A stretch of 64,000 nt of DNA. Origin: Rhizobium leucaenae USDA 9039. GTDB lineage: Bacteria; Pseudomonadota; Alphaproteobacteria; Rhizobiales; Rhizobiaceae. How positions within the stretch are numbered: position 1 is the stretch's first letter; each line of letters starts with the position of its first letter. The position numbers and the translations under genes were made by a program. This document shows positions 62,725 through 64,000 of this stretch, piece after piece. Under the pieces are notes generated by a model. That model saw only the letters and a program-made list of their open reading frames with translations, was not told the DNA's origin and did not search any database. Location of the stretch: the NCBI RefSeq assembly GCF_000426285.1, contig NZ_AUFB01000001.1, positions 310,001-374,000 of the forward strand. The letters run 5' to 3'.

Positions 62725-64000
62725 ATGAATGCCAAAAGGAAATCGGCGGAATTGCGTAGCGCTAGATGGTTCGCGCCCGACGACCTCAGAAGTTCCGGAC
62801 ATCGTTCGCGCACCATGCAGATGGGCTATGCGCCGGAGGAATGGGCGGGCAAGCCCGTCATCGCCATTCTCAACACCTGGTCCGACGCCAATCCCTGCCA
62901 CGCCCATTTCAAGCACCGGGTCGAAGACGTGAAACGCGGCATCCTTCAGGCCGGCGGCTTTCCTCTCGAACTGCCGGCGCTGTCGCTGTCTGAAAGCTAT
63001 GTCAAACCCACGACCATGCTCTATCGCAACATGCTGGCGATGGAGGCGGAAGAACTGCTGCGTTCGCATCCGGTCGACGGTGCTGTGCTGATGGGCGGTT
63101 GCGACAAGACCACGCCTGGCCTTGTCATGGGTGCGCTCAGCATGGGCCTGCCGATGATCTACCTGCCCGCAGGCCCGATGCTGCGCGGCAATTTTCGCGG
63201 CGAATATCTGGGCTCCGGCTCCGATGCCTGGAAGTTCTGGGACGAGCGCCGCGTGGGCGCTATTTCGGAGAAGGAATGGGTCGAAGTCGAGGCCGGCATT
63301 GCCCGGTCCTATGGCCACTGCATGACGATGGGCACGGCGAGCACGATGACGGCGATTGCCGAGGCATTGGGCCTGACCTTGCCCGGAGCGAGTTCTATCC
63401 CGGCCGCCGACTCCAACCACATCCGTATGTCTTCCGCCGTCGGCCGCCGCATTGTCGAGATGGTCTGGGAGGACCTTGTCCCCGCAAAGATCGTCACGGC
63501 TGCCGCCGTCGGCAACGCCGTCACCGTGGCAATGGCGACCGGCTGTTCGACCAACGCGGTCGTGCATCTGATCGCAATGGCGCGCCGCGCCGGCGTCGAC
63601 CTTACGCTCGACGATCTCGACATGGCCGGCCGGACGACACCGGTGCTCGCCAATATCCGGCCGACGGGCAAGACCTATCTCATGGAGGATTTCTACTATG
63701 CCGGCGGCCTGCGGGCACTGATGGTAAAGCTTGCCTCCAAGCTCGATCTCTCTGCGCTGACCGTTTCCGGCGTCACACTTGGCGAAACCCTGGAGGGCGC
63801 AAAGTGCTACAATGACGACGTCATCCGCTCGCTCGACAATCCCGTCTATTACGAGGGCTCCCTCGCGGTCGTGAAGGGCAATCTCGCGCCCACCGGAGCC
63901 GTCATCAAGCCGGCTGCCTGCGATCCACGCTTCCACAAGCATCAGGGACCGGCCCTGGTGTTCGACAGCTATCCGGAGATGAAAGCGGCGGTGGATGACG
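62725..64000 (+). CDS. IlvD/Edd-family sugar-acid dehydratase (partial, runs off the window)
   Basis: At least 425 residues, still open at the window end; full members have about 570-600. The iron-sulfur cysteine motifs are visible in SDANPCHAHF and MGGCDKTTPG, plus GPMLRGNFRGE, GHCMTMGTASTM and GCSTNAVVHLIAMARRAG. The latter positions and the lack of branched-chain genes nearby favour an aldonate dehydratase (L-arabonate, xylonate or gluconate) over IlvD. It follows the importer by 53 bp and probably shares its transcript. Confidence 0.85.
   Translation, partial: MNAKRKSAELRSARWFAPDDLRSSGHRSRTMQMGYAPEEWAGKPVIAILNTWSDANPCHAHFKHRVEDVKRGILQAGGFPLELPALSLSESYVKPTTMLYRNMLAMEAEELLRSHPVDGAVLMGGCDKTTPGLVMGALSMGLPMIYLPAGPMLRGNFRGEYLGSGSDAWKFWDERRVGAISEKEWVEVEAGIARSYGHCMTMGTASTMTAIAEALGLTLPGASSIPAADSNHIRMSSAVGRRIVEMVWEDLVPAKIVTAAAVGNAVTVAMATGCSTNAVVHLIAMARRAGVDLTLDDLDMAGRTTPVLANIRPTGKTYLMEDFYYAGGLRALMVKLASKLDLSALTVSGVTLGETLEGAKCYNDDVIRSLDNPVYYEGSLAVVKGNLAPTGAVIKPAACDPRFHKHQGPALVFDSYPEMKAAVDD

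Noticed and set aside
1-64000. Genomic island or mobile element boundaries, CRISPR arrays, tRNA or rRNA genes
   Set aside because: I found no integrase, transposase, direct-repeat array, tRNA cloverleaf or rRNA sequence. The toxin-antitoxin pairs alone are not enough to call an island.

Overview
The window looks like chromosomal or chromid DNA of a member of the Rhizobiaceae, most likely Rhizobium. The evidence is the high GC content, the strong GC bias at third codon positions, many ABC importers with LacI, GntR and RpiR regulators, a NadQ-type regulator beside nadABC, and one copy of a roughly 106-bp intergenic element of the kind common in rhizobia and agrobacteria. I saw no rRNA, tRNA, CRISPR array, insertion sequence, prophage or conjugation gene. 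Names rest on motif recognition by eye; no database search was possible.

Layout. 1-8.4 kb holds the tail of a LysR regulator, a DUF2161 nuclease-fold protein, an HtrA protease, a PAS-GGDEF-EAL protein, a DnaJ-domain protein, a DUF899 protein and a 5'-truncated hybrid histidine kinase. 8.5-11.6 kb holds an M24 peptidase, a GntR regulator and a divergent DapA-like lyase. 12.1-14.9 kb is a DUF1800/DUF1501 pair. 14.9-20.5 kb holds a GH38 alpha-mannosidase, two small gene remnants, and an Fsr-type MFS exporter divergent from an AraC regulator.

20.5-30.6 kb is a ten-kb sugar operon: LacI regulator with twin operators, substrate-binding protein, two permeases, GH127 beta-L-arabinofuranosidase, ATPase, 2-keto-3-deoxy-L-arabonate dehydratase-like lyase, a short-chain dehydrogenase remnant and a GMC oxidoreductase. 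It reads as uptake and catabolism of L-arabinofuranosides. 30.6-38.7 kb is mixed: VapBC, guanine deaminase, a lytic transglycosylase, an allophanate-hydrolase amidase without its usual C-terminal domain, LysR with an MFS exporter, and a flavin reductase.

38.8-50.7 kb is the most coherent and interesting part, a muropeptide/MurNAc recycling island. A peptide-type ABC importer (binding protein, two permeases, fused double ATPase) sits with a beta-lactamase-fold hydrolase resembling AmiE, AnmK, MurQ, a BadF-type amino-sugar kinase, a second MurA and a MurR/RpiR regulator. Two near-identical 17-bp palindromes lie upstream of its two minus-strand transcription units and are probably the MurR operators.

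50.7-58.1 kb holds a TacAT-type toxin-antitoxin pair, a flavin amine oxidase, an HCCA-isomerase-like protein and nadABC with nadQ; a 19-bp palindrome upstream of nadA is the likely NadQ operator. 58.2-64 kb holds an SMP-30 lactonase, a GntR regulator, an SsuABC-type importer and a sugar-acid dehydratase that runs off the end. Lactonase, aldonate dehydratase and the keto-deoxy-arabonate dehydratase of the 20-30 kb operon could together make most of a non-phosphorylative L-arabinose pathway (inference).
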